Assembly (NCBI RefSeq): GCF_002798305.1
Contig: NZ_PCGR01000001.1
Location: forward strand, 620,001 to 684,000
Source of the DNA: Chryseomicrobium excrementi
GTDB taxonomy: Bacteria > Bacillota > Bacilli > Bacillales_A > Planococcaceae
DNA: 64,000 nt
Direction: 5' to 3'
Made by a program: the position numbers and the translations under genes. Under the pieces are notes generated by a model that worked only from the letters and a program-made list of their open reading frames with translations, was not told where the DNA came from and searched no databases. This document shows, piece after piece, positions 21,874 through 29,619 of this stretch. Position 1 is the stretch's first letter. Each line of letters starts with the position of its first letter.

Positions 21874-22448
21874 TCTGTCACCTTCTCTTCTGTCTTGGAC
21901 ACGTGATACATCTCAAACTCGCCTTCGAACACGACTTCTTGATGTACCTTGCTAGTTACATATATGGTAGAGTTTCGCTCGTTATAGCGAGCCGTTACAT
22001 TGGCTTTCGCTACGACACGATCTCCTTTTTTCACTTGTTTCACAAAATGAATCGTAGCTTTTTTGGTCAAGGCGAGCTCGTCATCTAAAAGCGCAACAGC
22101 CAATGAATTCGCTTGAGCGAATAAATGGTGGCCTCGAGCAATATTTCGTGTGTGGAATACGTGCTCTTGTCCAATTTCTAGCATAGAAATCGCCGTTTCG
22201 CCTAAAGTCAGGTCAATAATTTCACCAATCACATCATCTTCCGTTAAGGAGCGCACCGTGGTTAGACGATCCGTAGCCACATGTTTGATTCGCTCACGTA
22301 GTTCAGGGATGGAAAGTTCCATACGGTCCAAGCGAATGGTTTGCACGCTCACATGAAAAGCAGTAGCTAATTGTTCATCTGTAATAAATGGGTTGTCATC
22401 CAGCTTTTTTTTCAAGCCGGTTTGTCGGTCTTTTTTAGAGTAACGCAG
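21870..22448 (-). CDS. fapR: fatty acid and phospholipid biosynthesis repressor FapR
   Basis: Malonyl-CoA-responsive repressor of fatty acid and phospholipid genes. An N-terminal HTH ([33 protein letters not shown]) is joined to a hot-dog effector domain ([24 protein letters not shown]). No ATG is available: the open frame reaches a GTG at 22469, but that codon lies inside the FapR operator and upstream of the Shine-Dalgarno. The best start is CTG at 22446-22448, 8 bases after GAGG in GAGGTGAT. It gives MRYSKKDRQ (192 aa), matching the B. subtilis N terminus as I remember it. First gene of the lipid operon, autoregulated. Confidence 0.9.
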   Translation of the reverse strand: MRYSKKDRQTGLKKKLDDNPFITDEQLATAFHVSVQTIRLDRMELSIPELRERIKHVATDRLTTVRSLTEDDVIGEIIDLTLGETAISMLEIGQEHVFHTRNIARGHHLFAQANSLAVALLDDELALTKKATIHFVKQVKKGDRVVAKANVTARYNERNSTIYVTSKVHQEVVFEGEFEMYHVSKTEEKVTE

Positions 22449-22461
22449 AATTATCACCTCA

Positions 22462-22480
22462 ATTAGCACTTGGTACTAAT
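22462..22480 (-). promoter_or_regulatory. FapR operator
   Basis: Minus-strand ATTAGTACCAAGTGCTAAT: a 19-bp near-perfect palindrome matching the FapR consensus (TTAGTACC-TR-GTACTAA type). It sits just downstream of the -10 box and overlaps the expected transcription start, ideal for autorepression of fapR-plsX-fabD-fabG-acpP. Confidence 0.88.
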
Positions 22481-22483
22481 ATC

Positions 22484-22512
22484 AGTATATAAATACAAAA
22501 AAGAGAATGCAA
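22484..22512 (-). promoter_or_regulatory. fapR operon promoter
   Basis: Minus strand: -35 TTGCAT (22507-22512), 17-nt spacer, -10 TATACT (22484-22489). The -35 is part of the 3' arm of the recG terminator stem, and its spacer holds that terminator's T-run. Confidence 0.82.
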
Positions 22513-22537
22513 GAACTCTTTCGTTCTGTGCATTCTC
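22496..22537 (-). terminator. recG terminator
   Basis: Minus strand: stem GAGAATGCA-AGAAC / GTTCT-TGCATTCTC (22503-22537, one bulge), loop GAAAGA, followed by TTTTTTG. The stem begins inside the recG stop codon (22537-22539) and its 3' arm doubles as the fapR -35. Confidence 0.88.
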
Positions 22538-24585
22538 TAATCGATTCGTTGACCTTCTAAAATACCTGATTTCTCAAGAGCACTTCTATAGGCTGCCCAC
22601 TCTTCAGATTCCCAAAAATAACTGCTGTCCACTAACTTTTCCGCGTCTTCTCTAGCCGTCTGTAGTGCTCTGTAATCGTGAACAAGATCCGCGACTTTGA
22701 ATTCTGGCATCCCACTTTGCTTGCGGCCAAAGAAATCTCCAGGACCCCTGAGCTCTAAATCTTTTTCAGCAAGCGCAAAGCCGTCTGTCGTCTCCGTCAT
22801 CGACGTCATTCGTTCTTTCCCAACCTCTGTCTTCGGGTCAGCTATCAATACACAGTACGACTGCTGGTCTCCTCGACCTACTCGGCCGCGGAGCTGGTGA
22901 AGCTGCGCAAGACCAAAACGTTCTGCGTCAAAGATCATCATAAACGTTGCATTTGGGATGTTAACCCCTACTTCAACCACGGTAGTGGAGACAAGGATCT
23001 GACTTTCATTCTCCGCAAAGCGTCTCATCACCTGATCCTTCTCGTCTGATGGAAGCTTTCCGTGCATGAGTTCTACTTTGTACTGAGGTTCATAGTAACT
23101 CTGTAATTGATGATAGATTTCTAAAACATTTTGCAAATCCAGTTTGTCCGATTCTTCGATAAGTGGACAAATGACATACGCTTGGCGACCGGCATCTAAT
23201 TCTTTTTTGAGTCGTGCGAGTAGCGCCGGAAGCTGTTGCTCCTTCATCCAGTATGTTTCTATCGGCTTTCTTCCTGCTGGCATCTCATCTACTATCGTGA
23301 CATCCATCTCTCCGAATGCCGTAATAGCTAGAGTTCGTGGAATCGGCGTTGCTGTCATGAACAATACATCTGGTTCCAAGCCCTTTTGCTTCAATACCCT
23401 CCGTTGCTCGACACCGAATCTGTGCTGTTCGTCAGTAACGACGACACCAAGATTCTGGAATTGCACATCCGGTTGGATCAAGGCATGAGTTCCGATGACT
23501 ACATCGATTTTCCCTGTTTGTAAGCCCTCTAAGATTTGTCTGCGAGCTTTAGTTTTTGTAGACCCTGTCAACAGGGCCACTTGAATTCCAAGTGGTGCAA
23601 ACCATTCGTAAAACGCATTCGCATGCTGTTCAGCAAGAATTTCTGTCGGAGCCATAATGGCTCCTTGCATGCCCGCACTATAAGCTGCGACTAGAGAAAT
23701 AGCCGCTACAACGGTCTTTCCAGATCCTACGTCTCCTTGTAACAAACGATTCATCTGGTAAGGTGCACGTAAGTCCCTTAAAATTTCATCGACAGCTCGT
23801 TTTTGGGCACCCGTCAATTCATAAGGTAGAGACTTGATAAAGCTGGTAATCAATAACTGGTCATAGGAAACCGACCGTCCTACATTTGCTTCTTTGCGAA
23901 GTTTTTTGAGTGCCTGCATCTTTAACTGGAATTGGAGCAGTTCTTCATAGACGAAGCGGCGTCTAGCATGTTTGGTTTGCTCAGCATCCTCTGGGAAATG
24001 GATGGCTTGAAGAGCGTGGTACAAATCAGGCAATCTATAAGATTCACGAACAGATGCCGGTAACGGGTCCACCAAATCGTCTCTTGTTAGTTCAAACGCT
24101 TGAGTCAACAGACGTCGAAAGACTTTTTGAGTGACACGTCCTTTTAAGCTATATACCGGCTCAAAATCATGCGTGTCCGTTCGTGGACCAAGATGATGCG
24201 CAGAGGCTTGAATCACTTGTCTGCCTTTGTCCCACTTCCCTGAAATCGAGACAAGTTCTCCTGGAATCAGTTTTGCTTTTAAATACGGTTGATTGAAGAA
24301 CACGGCTTTGATTAAATGACGACCAGTCAACACTTTCACTTGAAGCCTAGATTTTCTCCCCATGTATAAGACCGTCGGCTCGCTCTCAATTCGCCCTTCT
24401 ACCGTAACGCGCTCATTGTGCTCGGTCATCGTCAAATCTTTGAGACGAAAATCTTCGTGTCTAGTTGGAAATGTGAAGAGGACATCTTCCAAAGTGGAGA
24501 TGCCCAGTTCTTCTAGTGCTTCAGTTGTTGCTTTTCCGACACCTTTTAAAATCGAGATGGGCTGGGAAAGAGCACTATTGTTCAC
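22537..24585 (-). CDS. recG: ATP-dependent DNA helicase RecG
   Basis: Regresses stalled forks and branch-migrates Holliday junctions. It has an N-terminal wedge/OB domain, Walker A LLQGDVGSGKTVVA near 277, DEQH in VVTDEQHRFGVEQRR, MTATPIPRTLA, and the helicase C-terminal block QLHQLRGRVGRGDQQSYC. The frame is open to ATG 24621, but I prefer GTG at 24583-24585 (682 aa, the length I recall for B. subtilis RecG); the longer form would overlap sdaAA by 47 bp instead of 11. The start is uncertain; identity is not. Confidence 0.96.
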   Translation of the reverse strand: MNNSALSQPISILKGVGKATTEALEELGISTLEDVLFTFPTRHEDFRLKDLTMTEHNERVTVEGRIESEPTVLYMGRKSRLQVKVLTGRHLIKAVFFNQPYLKAKLIPGELVSISGKWDKGRQVIQASAHHLGPRTDTHDFEPVYSLKGRVTQKVFRRLLTQAFELTRDDLVDPLPASVRESYRLPDLYHALQAIHFPEDAEQTKHARRRFVYEELLQFQLKMQALKKLRKEANVGRSVSYDQLLITSFIKSLPYELTGAQKRAVDEILRDLRAPYQMNRLLQGDVGSGKTVVAAISLVAAYSAGMQGAIMAPTEILAEQHANAFYEWFAPLGIQVALLTGSTKTKARRQILEGLQTGKIDVVIGTHALIQPDVQFQNLGVVVTDEQHRFGVEQRRVLKQKGLEPDVLFMTATPIPRTLAITAFGEMDVTIVDEMPAGRKPIETYWMKEQQLPALLARLKKELDAGRQAYVICPLIEESDKLDLQNVLEIYHQLQSYYEPQYKVELMHGKLPSDEKDQVMRRFAENESQILVSTTVVEVGVNIPNATFMMIFDAERFGLAQLHQLRGRVGRGDQQSYCVLIADPKTEVGKERMTSMTETTDGFALAEKDLELRGPGDFFGRKQSGMPEFKVADLVHDYRALQTAREDAEKLVDSSYFWESEEWAAYRSALEKSGILEGQRID

Positions 24586-25474
24586 GGCCGACCACAGCTC
24601 CGCCAAAGATTTTCGCTTCAAGCCAACGACCTGTTGGAGTTGCTGCTAGACCACCTTGTGCAGTCTCTTTAAGAGCAGTAGGCATCGTTTGACCAATTTT
24701 ATACATGGCGTCGATAACTTCATCACATGGGATGCGGCTTGTCACTCCTGCCAGAGCCATATCTGCAGCTACTAGTGCATTGGCTGCCCCCATCGCATTA
24801 CGTTTGACACATGGTACTTCCACTAGACCCGCAACCGGATCACAGACAAGACCTAACATGTTTTTTAACGTGATAGCAAAGGCTTCCGAACATTGTTGAG
24901 GTGTTCCCCCTGCCATTTCAGTAATTGCAGCAGCAGCCATCCCAGCTGCAGAACCTACCTCTGCTTGACAACCGCCAGCCGCACCTGAGATAGAAGCATT
25001 ATTTGCAACAACAAAGCCAAATGCCCCTGAAGTGAACAAGTAATTGATCATTTGTTCACGTGTTGGGTTCAATTTGTGAATAACGGCAAACAATGTACCG
25101 GGCACGACTCCTGCAGAACCTGCAGTTGGAGTTGCGCAAATTGTACCCATTGCTGCATTCACTTCATTAGTAGCTACCGCCTTACTTACAGCATCCAATA
25201 AGAGTTCTCCTGATAAGGTATTGCCTTTTTTCATATAGTTTTGAATGAGTACAGCATCCCCACCAGTTAGTCCAGAGGTAGAGCGGACACCTTTCAGCCC
25301 TTTTTCAACCGCTTCTTCCATCACAGTTAAGTTGCGATCCATTTGCTTCATGATTTCTTCTCTTGAACGATCCGTGATGAGCATCTCCTGCTCGATCATG
25401 ATCTCAGATATTAATTTATTTTCAGTTTTTGCCCGTTCTACTAGCTCGCGGACATTCCGAAATAATACATCCAT
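24575..25474 (-). CDS. sdaAA: L-serine ammonia-lyase, iron-sulfur-dependent, alpha subunit
   Basis: Deaminates L-serine to pyruvate and ammonia with SdaAB through an oxygen-sensitive 4Fe-4S cluster. The cysteines expected for the cluster are visible in GTICATPTAGSAGVVPG, AGGCQAEVGSAAGMAAA and GLVCDPVAGLVEVPCVKRN. 299 aa, typical of the split Gram-positive enzyme. It lies 12 bp after sdaAB and overlaps recG. Confidence 0.96.
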   Translation of the reverse strand: MDVLFRNVRELVERAKTENKLISEIMIEQEMLITDRSREEIMKQMDRNLTVMEEAVEKGLKGVRSTSGLTGGDAVLIQNYMKKGNTLSGELLLDAVSKAVATNEVNAAMGTICATPTAGSAGVVPGTLFAVIHKLNPTREQMINYLFTSGAFGFVVANNASISGAAGGCQAEVGSAAGMAAAAITEMAGGTPQQCSEAFAITLKNMLGLVCDPVAGLVEVPCVKRNAMGAANALVAADMALAGVTSRIPCDEVIDAMYKIGQTMPTALKETAQGGLAATPTGRWLEAKIFGGAVVGREQ

Positions 25475-25486
25475 TTTATAACCCTC

Positions 25487-26149
25487 CTATTCAGCAATAC
25501 GTGTGACTTGAGTGATATTTGGAAGAGCTGCAATCTGCTCGAGTACCTCTTGACTGACTGTCTGATCGACTTCAATGACCATTAGCGCCATATTGCCTTT
25601 TTCTTTACGAGACACTTCCATATGTCCGATATTGATCTGTTGCTCTGCTAGACAGCTCGCTACTGATGCGATACATCCGGATCGATCGTCGTGTACGACT
25701 AAGATAGCCGCATGTCCACCTGATAAACGAAGCGGGAATCCATTTAATTCAACGAGTTCCACTTTCCCTCCACCGATTGAGATACCGACGATAGACATTT
25801 CTTGGTGATCGTCACCTAAAACAATTCGTGCTGTATTGGGATGTTCTGTATGAGCACTTTCTGGAATAAATTCATAGGTCATACCAACTGATGCCGCTTC
25901 TTCAAATGCCGTCTTGATTCGTTCATCATCTGTATCGTAATCAAGAAGCCCTCCAACTATGGCAACATCCGTCCCATGTCCCTTGTAGGTTTCAGCAAAC
26001 GAGCCATACAGATGTATTCGAGCCCAAGTAGGCTGTTTACCAAATAAATCTCGAGCAATGCGTCCAATTCTCGCCGCTCCAGCTGTATGTGAAGAAGATG
26101 GACCAATCATGACAGGTCCAATAATATCAAAAACAGATTTAAACTTCAT
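25487..26149 (-). CDS. sdaAB: L-serine ammonia-lyase, beta subunit
   Basis: Regulatory/structural subunit with the domain opening FDIIGPVMIGPSSSHTAGAAR and a C-terminal ACT domain (AAILVVHDDRSGCIASVASCLAEQQINI). The start is the ATG at 26147-26149 (MKFKSVFD), with GGGGG 8 bases upstream; the five upstream codons of the longer frame include that site. 220 aa. First gene of sdaAB-sdaAA-recG. Confidence 0.95.
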   Translation of the reverse strand: MKFKSVFDIIGPVMIGPSSSHTAGAARIGRIARDLFGKQPTWARIHLYGSFAETYKGHGTDVAIVGGLLDYDTDDERIKTAFEEAASVGMTYEFIPESAHTEHPNTARIVLGDDHQEMSIVGISIGGGKVELVELNGFPLRLSGGHAAILVVHDDRSGCIASVASCLAEQQINIGHMEVSRKEKGNMALMVIEVDQTVSQEVLEQIAALPNITQVTRIAE

Positions 26150-26225
26150 AATTGATTCCCCCAAACCTTTATCCTTACCATTTTACTATGAAAACGCTTT
26201 ATTATCTAGTTTGCTTAGATGTGGA

Positions 26226-26324
26226 GAACGCCACTCTAGAAATTTCATTAAAACCAGACGCACCAATTGAGGCGCACTTTGCCTCGGTTGGGGTGAATGG
26301 TTTTGATGGGGATTTCTGGCGTTC
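26226..26324. repeat. 99-bp imperfect palindrome of unknown nature
   Basis: The arms start GAACGCCA and end with the exact complement GGCGTTC. The rest pairs with scattered mismatches and a 5-base insertion (GAAAT...ATTAAAACCA against TGGTTTTGAT...ATTTC; AATTGAGGC against GCCTCGGTT), so almost the full length could fold into one hairpin. It fills the sdaAB-fakA gap. A 63-codon plus frame across it (26152-26343) has no ribosome-binding site and I do not call it a gene. A mobile or dispersed repeat, or a structured RNA, is possible. Confidence 0.6.
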
Positions 26325-26364
26325 GCAACTCGATTGTTCCTAGACACGGCCCCATGTAACCTAT

Positions 26365-26401
26365 AAAAAGAGAGTTTCTCAATCTCGAGAAACTCCCTTT
26401 T
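26365..26401. terminator. terminator after fakA, probably bidirectional
   Basis: Stem GAGTTTCTC / GAGAAACTC (26372-26380 with 26387-26395) extended by an A-rich/T-rich base, with runs of T on both strands' 3' sides. It ends the yloU-fakA transcript about 30 bp after the fakA stop. Confidence 0.85.
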
Positions 26402-26427
26402 AAAGCCTTATCCCAACCTCGTGCTCT

Positions 26428-28071
26428 TTATTCTACTGATAAAATGTAAGGATACAGCGGCTGCTTGCCATTGTACACTTCCACTTCCACATCTGGATAC
26501 GTTTCTTCCACCCATTCAGCTAATGATTGTGCATGATCTTCTGTAGTATCTTCACCGTAGAGAATGGTTAATAGTTCCGCATCTTCATCGATCATAGCAC
26601 CAAGGAGTTCTTTAGCTGCTTCGTCTAAATCTTTCGTAGCTAAAATGATTTTACCTTCCGAAATCGACATGAAGTCATCTTTAGCAATTTCCACACCGTC
26701 GATAGACGTATCACGGACAGCATGCGTGATCTGTCCTGTCTTCACGTGCGCAAAGGCTGAAGTCATCGTCTTTTGGTTTTCTTCAACAGATGCTTCAGGA
26801 TTGAATGCTAGTACTGCAGCCATACCTTGTGGAACTGTTTTCGTTGGAACAACTGCCGCTTCGATTTCAAGAAGCTCTGCAGCTTGTTCTGCTGCCATGA
26901 TGATATTTTTATTGTTTGGCAGGATCAGGACGCGTTCAGCACCTACTTCTTCAATCGCTTTTACGATATCTTCCGTAGACGGATTCATCGTCTGGCCACC
27001 TTCAATAACTGCAGATGCTCCCAGGCTCTTCAACATCTCACTAACTCCAGAACCCATTGCAACCGTCACTACCGCATACGGATGTTTTGTTTTCTTAGAA
27101 GCTTTTGGCTGTTCACCGACGATGTCCGTATGCTGTTCACGCATATTTTCAATCTTAATTTTGATCAGTTCACCGTATTGTTGCCCATAAGAAAGCACTT
27201 CTCCCGGTTGTTCTGAGTGAATGTGAATCTTTGCCACTTCATCGTCTGAAATGACAAGAAGAGAATCACCAAATGCACTTAGATCATTACGGAAATCGCC
27301 TTCGTCGAATGCTTTTTTCGACTCATCTAGACGCACCATGAATTCTGTACAGAATCCGAACTCAATATCTGCCGTGTCCATGAAGCCTTGAATGGCCATA
27401 TGATGCTCTGCACTCACCATCTCGTCCATTGAAGAAGCCACTGTTTTTTCAGGAAGCTCTTCACCTTTAAGCGATGCAAGGAACCCTTCGTAAACATACA
27501 CCAGTCCTTGACCACCGCTATCGACTACACCTACTTCTTTTAGAACAGGAAGTAGGTCTGGAGTGCGCTTTAGAGAAGCTTTTGCTTCTTCAAGTGTCAC
27601 TGTCATGAGTTCATCGATCGCATCAACTTCTTTAGCAGCTTCTACTGCTTTTTTAGCTGCATCTTTTGCAACAGTCAAAATCGTACCTTCAACTGGTTTC
27701 ATAACGGCTTTGTATGCAGTATCTACACCATACTGAAGTCCTGCTGCAAATTGCTCTGCCGTCAGTTCTGCATGGCCTTCTACGGCTTTACCAAACCCTC
27801 TAAATAGTTGAGATAAAATAACGCCAGAGTTCCCGCGAGCTCCCATCAACAAGCCTTTTGCTAAGGATTGAGCTGTTTTTCCAAGATGTTCAGAAGTCCC
27901 TTTTGCGGTCTCAGCTGCACCTGATGTCATCGATAAATTCATGTTTGTTCCTGTATCGCCATCTGGCACAGGAAACACATTTAGTGCATCTACATACGCT
28001 GCATTTTGAGCCAAATGGTGTGCACCCATTTGAACCATTTCAGCAAATTGAATACCATTGATCGTTTTCAT
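26428..28071 (-). CDS. fakA: fatty acid kinase catalytic subunit FakA (YloV, DhaL/DAK2 domain)
   Basis: With a FakB (DegV) carrier it phosphorylates exogenous fatty acids for PlsY. The N-terminal DhaL domain has the nucleotide/metal motif NVFPVPDGDTGTNMNLSM near 28 and GARGNSGVILSQLFRG near 77; the C-terminal half is the YloV-specific domain. The start is the ATG at 28069-28071 (MKTINGIQF) behind GGGAGA; 547 aa, the size of S. aureus FakA. It is 13 bp downstream of yloU, the standard pair. Confidence 0.93.
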   Translation of the reverse strand: MKTINGIQFAEMVQMGAHHLAQNAAYVDALNVFPVPDGDTGTNMNLSMTSGAAETAKGTSEHLGKTAQSLAKGLLMGARGNSGVILSQLFRGFGKAVEGHAELTAEQFAAGLQYGVDTAYKAVMKPVEGTILTVAKDAAKKAVEAAKEVDAIDELMTVTLEEAKASLKRTPDLLPVLKEVGVVDSGGQGLVYVYEGFLASLKGEELPEKTVASSMDEMVSAEHHMAIQGFMDTADIEFGFCTEFMVRLDESKKAFDEGDFRNDLSAFGDSLLVISDDEVAKIHIHSEQPGEVLSYGQQYGELIKIKIENMREQHTDIVGEQPKASKKTKHPYAVVTVAMGSGVSEMLKSLGASAVIEGGQTMNPSTEDIVKAIEEVGAERVLILPNNKNIIMAAEQAAELLEIEAAVVPTKTVPQGMAAVLAFNPEASVEENQKTMTSAFAHVKTGQITHAVRDTSIDGVEIAKDDFMSISEGKIILATKDLDEAAKELLGAMIDEDAELLTILYGEDTTEDHAQSLAEWVEETYPDVEVEVYNGKQPLYPYILSVE

Positions 28072-28084
28072 TGTGTTCTCTCCC

Positions 28085-28447
28085 TTACATTGTCGCGACG
28101 CGAACGCCTTGCACATAGACATTCACCGATTCAACAGCCATGCCTAATGATTTTCCTAGCGTATATTTTACTTTAGATTGAACTTGATAGGCGATTTCAG
28201 AAATTTTCGTTCCGTAGCTTACAATAATGTACATATCAATATGCACTTTTCCATCCACTTCTCGAACGAGTACGCCTTTTGCAAAATTTTCTTTTCTTAA
28301 AATATCAGCGAGTCCATCTTTTACTTGATGTTTGGATGACATCCCTACGATGCCGTAACACTCGATGGCAGCTCCACCTGCAATCTGAGCAATTGCATCT
28401 TGTGAAATTTCGATCTGTCCAAAGTCATTTTTAATTTCAATTGACAT
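28085..28447 (-). CDS. yloU: Asp23/Gls24 family envelope stress protein YloU
   Basis: 120 aa starting at the ATG at 28445-28447 (MSIEIKNDFGQIEIS) behind GGAGGG; the longer frame to 28627 is untranslated leader. The Asp23 core is visible: AIAQIAGGAAIECYGIVGMSS and VREVDGKVHIDMYIIVSYGTKISEIA. Family members associate with the membrane and with FakA-type genes; the exact role is unknown. It is divergent from rpmB. Confidence 0.93.
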   Translation of the reverse strand: MSIEIKNDFGQIEISQDAIAQIAGGAAIECYGIVGMSSKHQVKDGLADILRKENFAKGVLVREVDGKVHIDMYIIVSYGTKISEIAYQVQSKVKYTLGKSLGMAVESVNVYVQGVRVATM

Positions 28448-28484
28448 TGCTAGTTCCCTCCTACAGTCAAAGTGACTACCTTTC

Positions 28485-28490
28485 ATTGTA
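28485..28490 (-). promoter_or_regulatory. -10 box of yloU-fakA promoter
   Basis: Minus-strand TACAAT (28485-28490), 37 bp upstream of the yloU ATG, with a weak -35 (TTTTCA) 17 nt further. Only the -10 is persuasive. Confidence 0.45.
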
Positions 28491-28559
28491 CTATAGGTTG
28501 CTAGGCATGAAAAGAAACGATTTGTTGAAGAGCTGTAAAGGAATTTTTCTTGATAACAC

Positions 28560-28588
28560 TTGCGAACTGAAAAAAAGTGTGGTAAATT
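28560..28588 (+). promoter_or_regulatory. rpmB promoter
   Basis: Plus strand: -35 TTGCGA (28560-28565), 17-nt spacer, -10 TAAATT (28583-28588), about 68 bp upstream of the rpmB ATG. Confidence 0.6.
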
Positions 28589-28656
28589 ACTAAAGTATGT
28601 GAAATAACGAAGTAAAACAATAAGCATAGCTTCTTGTTGTGAGGAGGGAATTTAGT

Positions 28657-28845
28657 ATGCCTAAACAATGTGTTATTACAGGACGCAAAGCTCGTACTGG
28701 AAACAGCCGTTCACACGCTATGAACGCTTCTAAGCGTACTTGGGGTGCTAACTTACAAAAAGTTCGTATTCTTGTAGATGGTAAACCAAAACGCGTATGG
28801 GTTTCTGCTCGTGCATTAAAATCAGGAAAAGTGGAGCGCGTATAA
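28657..28845 (+). CDS. rpmB: 50S ribosomal protein L28
   Basis: 62-aa ribosomal protein. The start is ATG 28657 ([20 protein letters not shown]) behind GAGGAGGG; the six upstream codons in the same frame contain that site. The conserved core [24 protein letters not shown] is present. It is one of only two plus-strand genes and, as in B. subtilis, faces the thiN side. Own promoter and terminator. Confidence 0.97.
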   Translation: MPKQCVITGRKARTGNSRSHAMNASKRTWGANLQKVRILVDGKPKRVWVSARALKSGKVERV

Positions 28846-28863
28846 TTCGCACTTCCTTTTTAA

Positions 28864-28904
28864 AAAGAACCACAGCTCTCTCACGAGATGCTGTGGTTTT
28901 TTTC
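28864..28904. terminator. bidirectional terminator between rpmB and thiN
   Basis: Stem ACCACAGC (28869-28876) / GCTGTGGT (28890-28897), followed by TTTTTTTCTT on the plus strand and by TTCTTTTT on the minus strand. It ends rpmB and the convergent thiN transcript. Confidence 0.9.
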
Positions 28905-28972
28905 TTTACAATGAAGAACAATCTCAATACCTTCGTAACAGCTGCAGGTAACTGAAATGTAATAACCTTCAC
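28895..28972 (-). pseudogene. spoVM: relic of spoVM (spore morphogenesis peptide)
   Basis: Directly after the thiN stop, a GTG at 28970-28972 opens MKVITFQLPAAVTKVLRLFF. It aligns with the 26-residue SpoVM of B. subtilis as I remember it (MKFYTIKLPKFLGGIVRAML): Met1, Lys2, Thr5, Leu8, Pro9 and Arg17 coincide. The place, thiN-spoVM-rpmB, is the B. subtilis one. No stop follows after about 26 codons: the frame runs through the rpmB terminator, into antisense of rpmB, to 28748. A TAA lies one frame over at about codon 23, as if a single-base indel removed the normal end. The original start may also have been ATG. I treat it as decayed; a functional variant is not excluded. Confidence 0.6.
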
Positions 28973-29617
28973 TTAATCCCCACTTTCCTCGCGACTCTGT
29001 ATAGTTAAACATATGCCCGAAGAAAATGTGATAGACCCGGTATCTTTCAAAATCTCATTGCTTGTAAATCGAGACGACTGCATCGCAATCGTATCAGCAG
29101 TAACAGGATATTTAAAACCTTCAAGAGTTAACCCTTTCACTTGCTGGTGCCACGAGAAAAAGGAACAATACGTGTACGAATCTTGCTGAAGAATAGTGGT
29201 GCCGGGTAAAAGGAAACGCAATCGGTTCGTTGCATTTGTAATTTCAAATTGAATAGTAGGATACCTTTGTTGGTAAGCAGCAACATCATGAAGAACAGCT
29301 TGATAATGATCGAGTCTTCCTCCTGTTACACCATAGAGTGTTACCCGTTCAGGCTCTTGTTGAACTGCTTTTTCGAGAGCTAGTTGTGTATCGGTCTCGT
29401 CTTTCTCAGCAGGTAACACAATCGCTCGACTCAATCGCGTGGCCCACTCCACTTTCGCTAGGTCAGAAATCGAGTCCATATCCCCAATGATACAATCCGG
29501 TTCAATTCCGACTTCAAAGAGATGCAACGCTCCACTATCCGCTGCAATCCAATAATCAGCTTGCATCTCTTTTGAAATCTCTTGACGAGGTCCTCCCGCA
29601 CAAATTCCGATATGCAT
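28973..29617 (-). CDS. thiN: thiamine pyrophosphokinase
   Basis: Forms thiamine diphosphate from thiamine and ATP. The start is the ATG at 29615-29617 (MHIGICAGGPRQEI), 2 bp after rpe; the frame upstream to 29716 is inside rpe. 214 aa with the catalytic-domain motifs WIAADSGALHLFEVGIEPDCIIGDMDSIS and EKDETDTQLALEKA, GVTGGRLDH. The C-terminal B1-binding part is present. Confidence 0.94.
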   Translation of the reverse strand: MHIGICAGGPRQEISKEMQADYWIAADSGALHLFEVGIEPDCIIGDMDSISDLAKVEWATRLSRAIVLPAEKDETDTQLALEKAVQQEPERVTLYGVTGGRLDHYQAVLHDVAAYQQRYPTIQFEITNATNRLRFLLPGTTILQQDSYTYCSFFSWHQQVKGLTLEGFKYPVTADTIAMQSSRFTSNEILKDTGSITFSSGICLTIQSREESGD

Positions 29618-29619
29618 CG

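Noticed and set aside
26152-26343. 63-codon plus-strand frame in the sdaAB-fakA gap
   Set aside because: Created by the 99-bp palindrome; first codons overlap the sdaAB start region, with no ribosome-binding site.
26564-27190. 208-codon open frame on the plus strand
   Set aside because: Fully antisense to fakA; composition is that of a mirrored coding strand (Ser/Thr/Ala-rich), with no ribosome-binding site or family resemblance.
28448-28627. N-terminal extension of yloU by 60 residues
   Set aside because: Family start and the GGAGGG site are at 28447; the extension crosses both divergent promoters.
28748-28894. Continuation of the spoVM-like frame, antisense to rpmB
   Set aside because: Runs through the rpmB terminator and reverse complement of rpmB codons; best explained by stop loss in the relic, not a longer protein.
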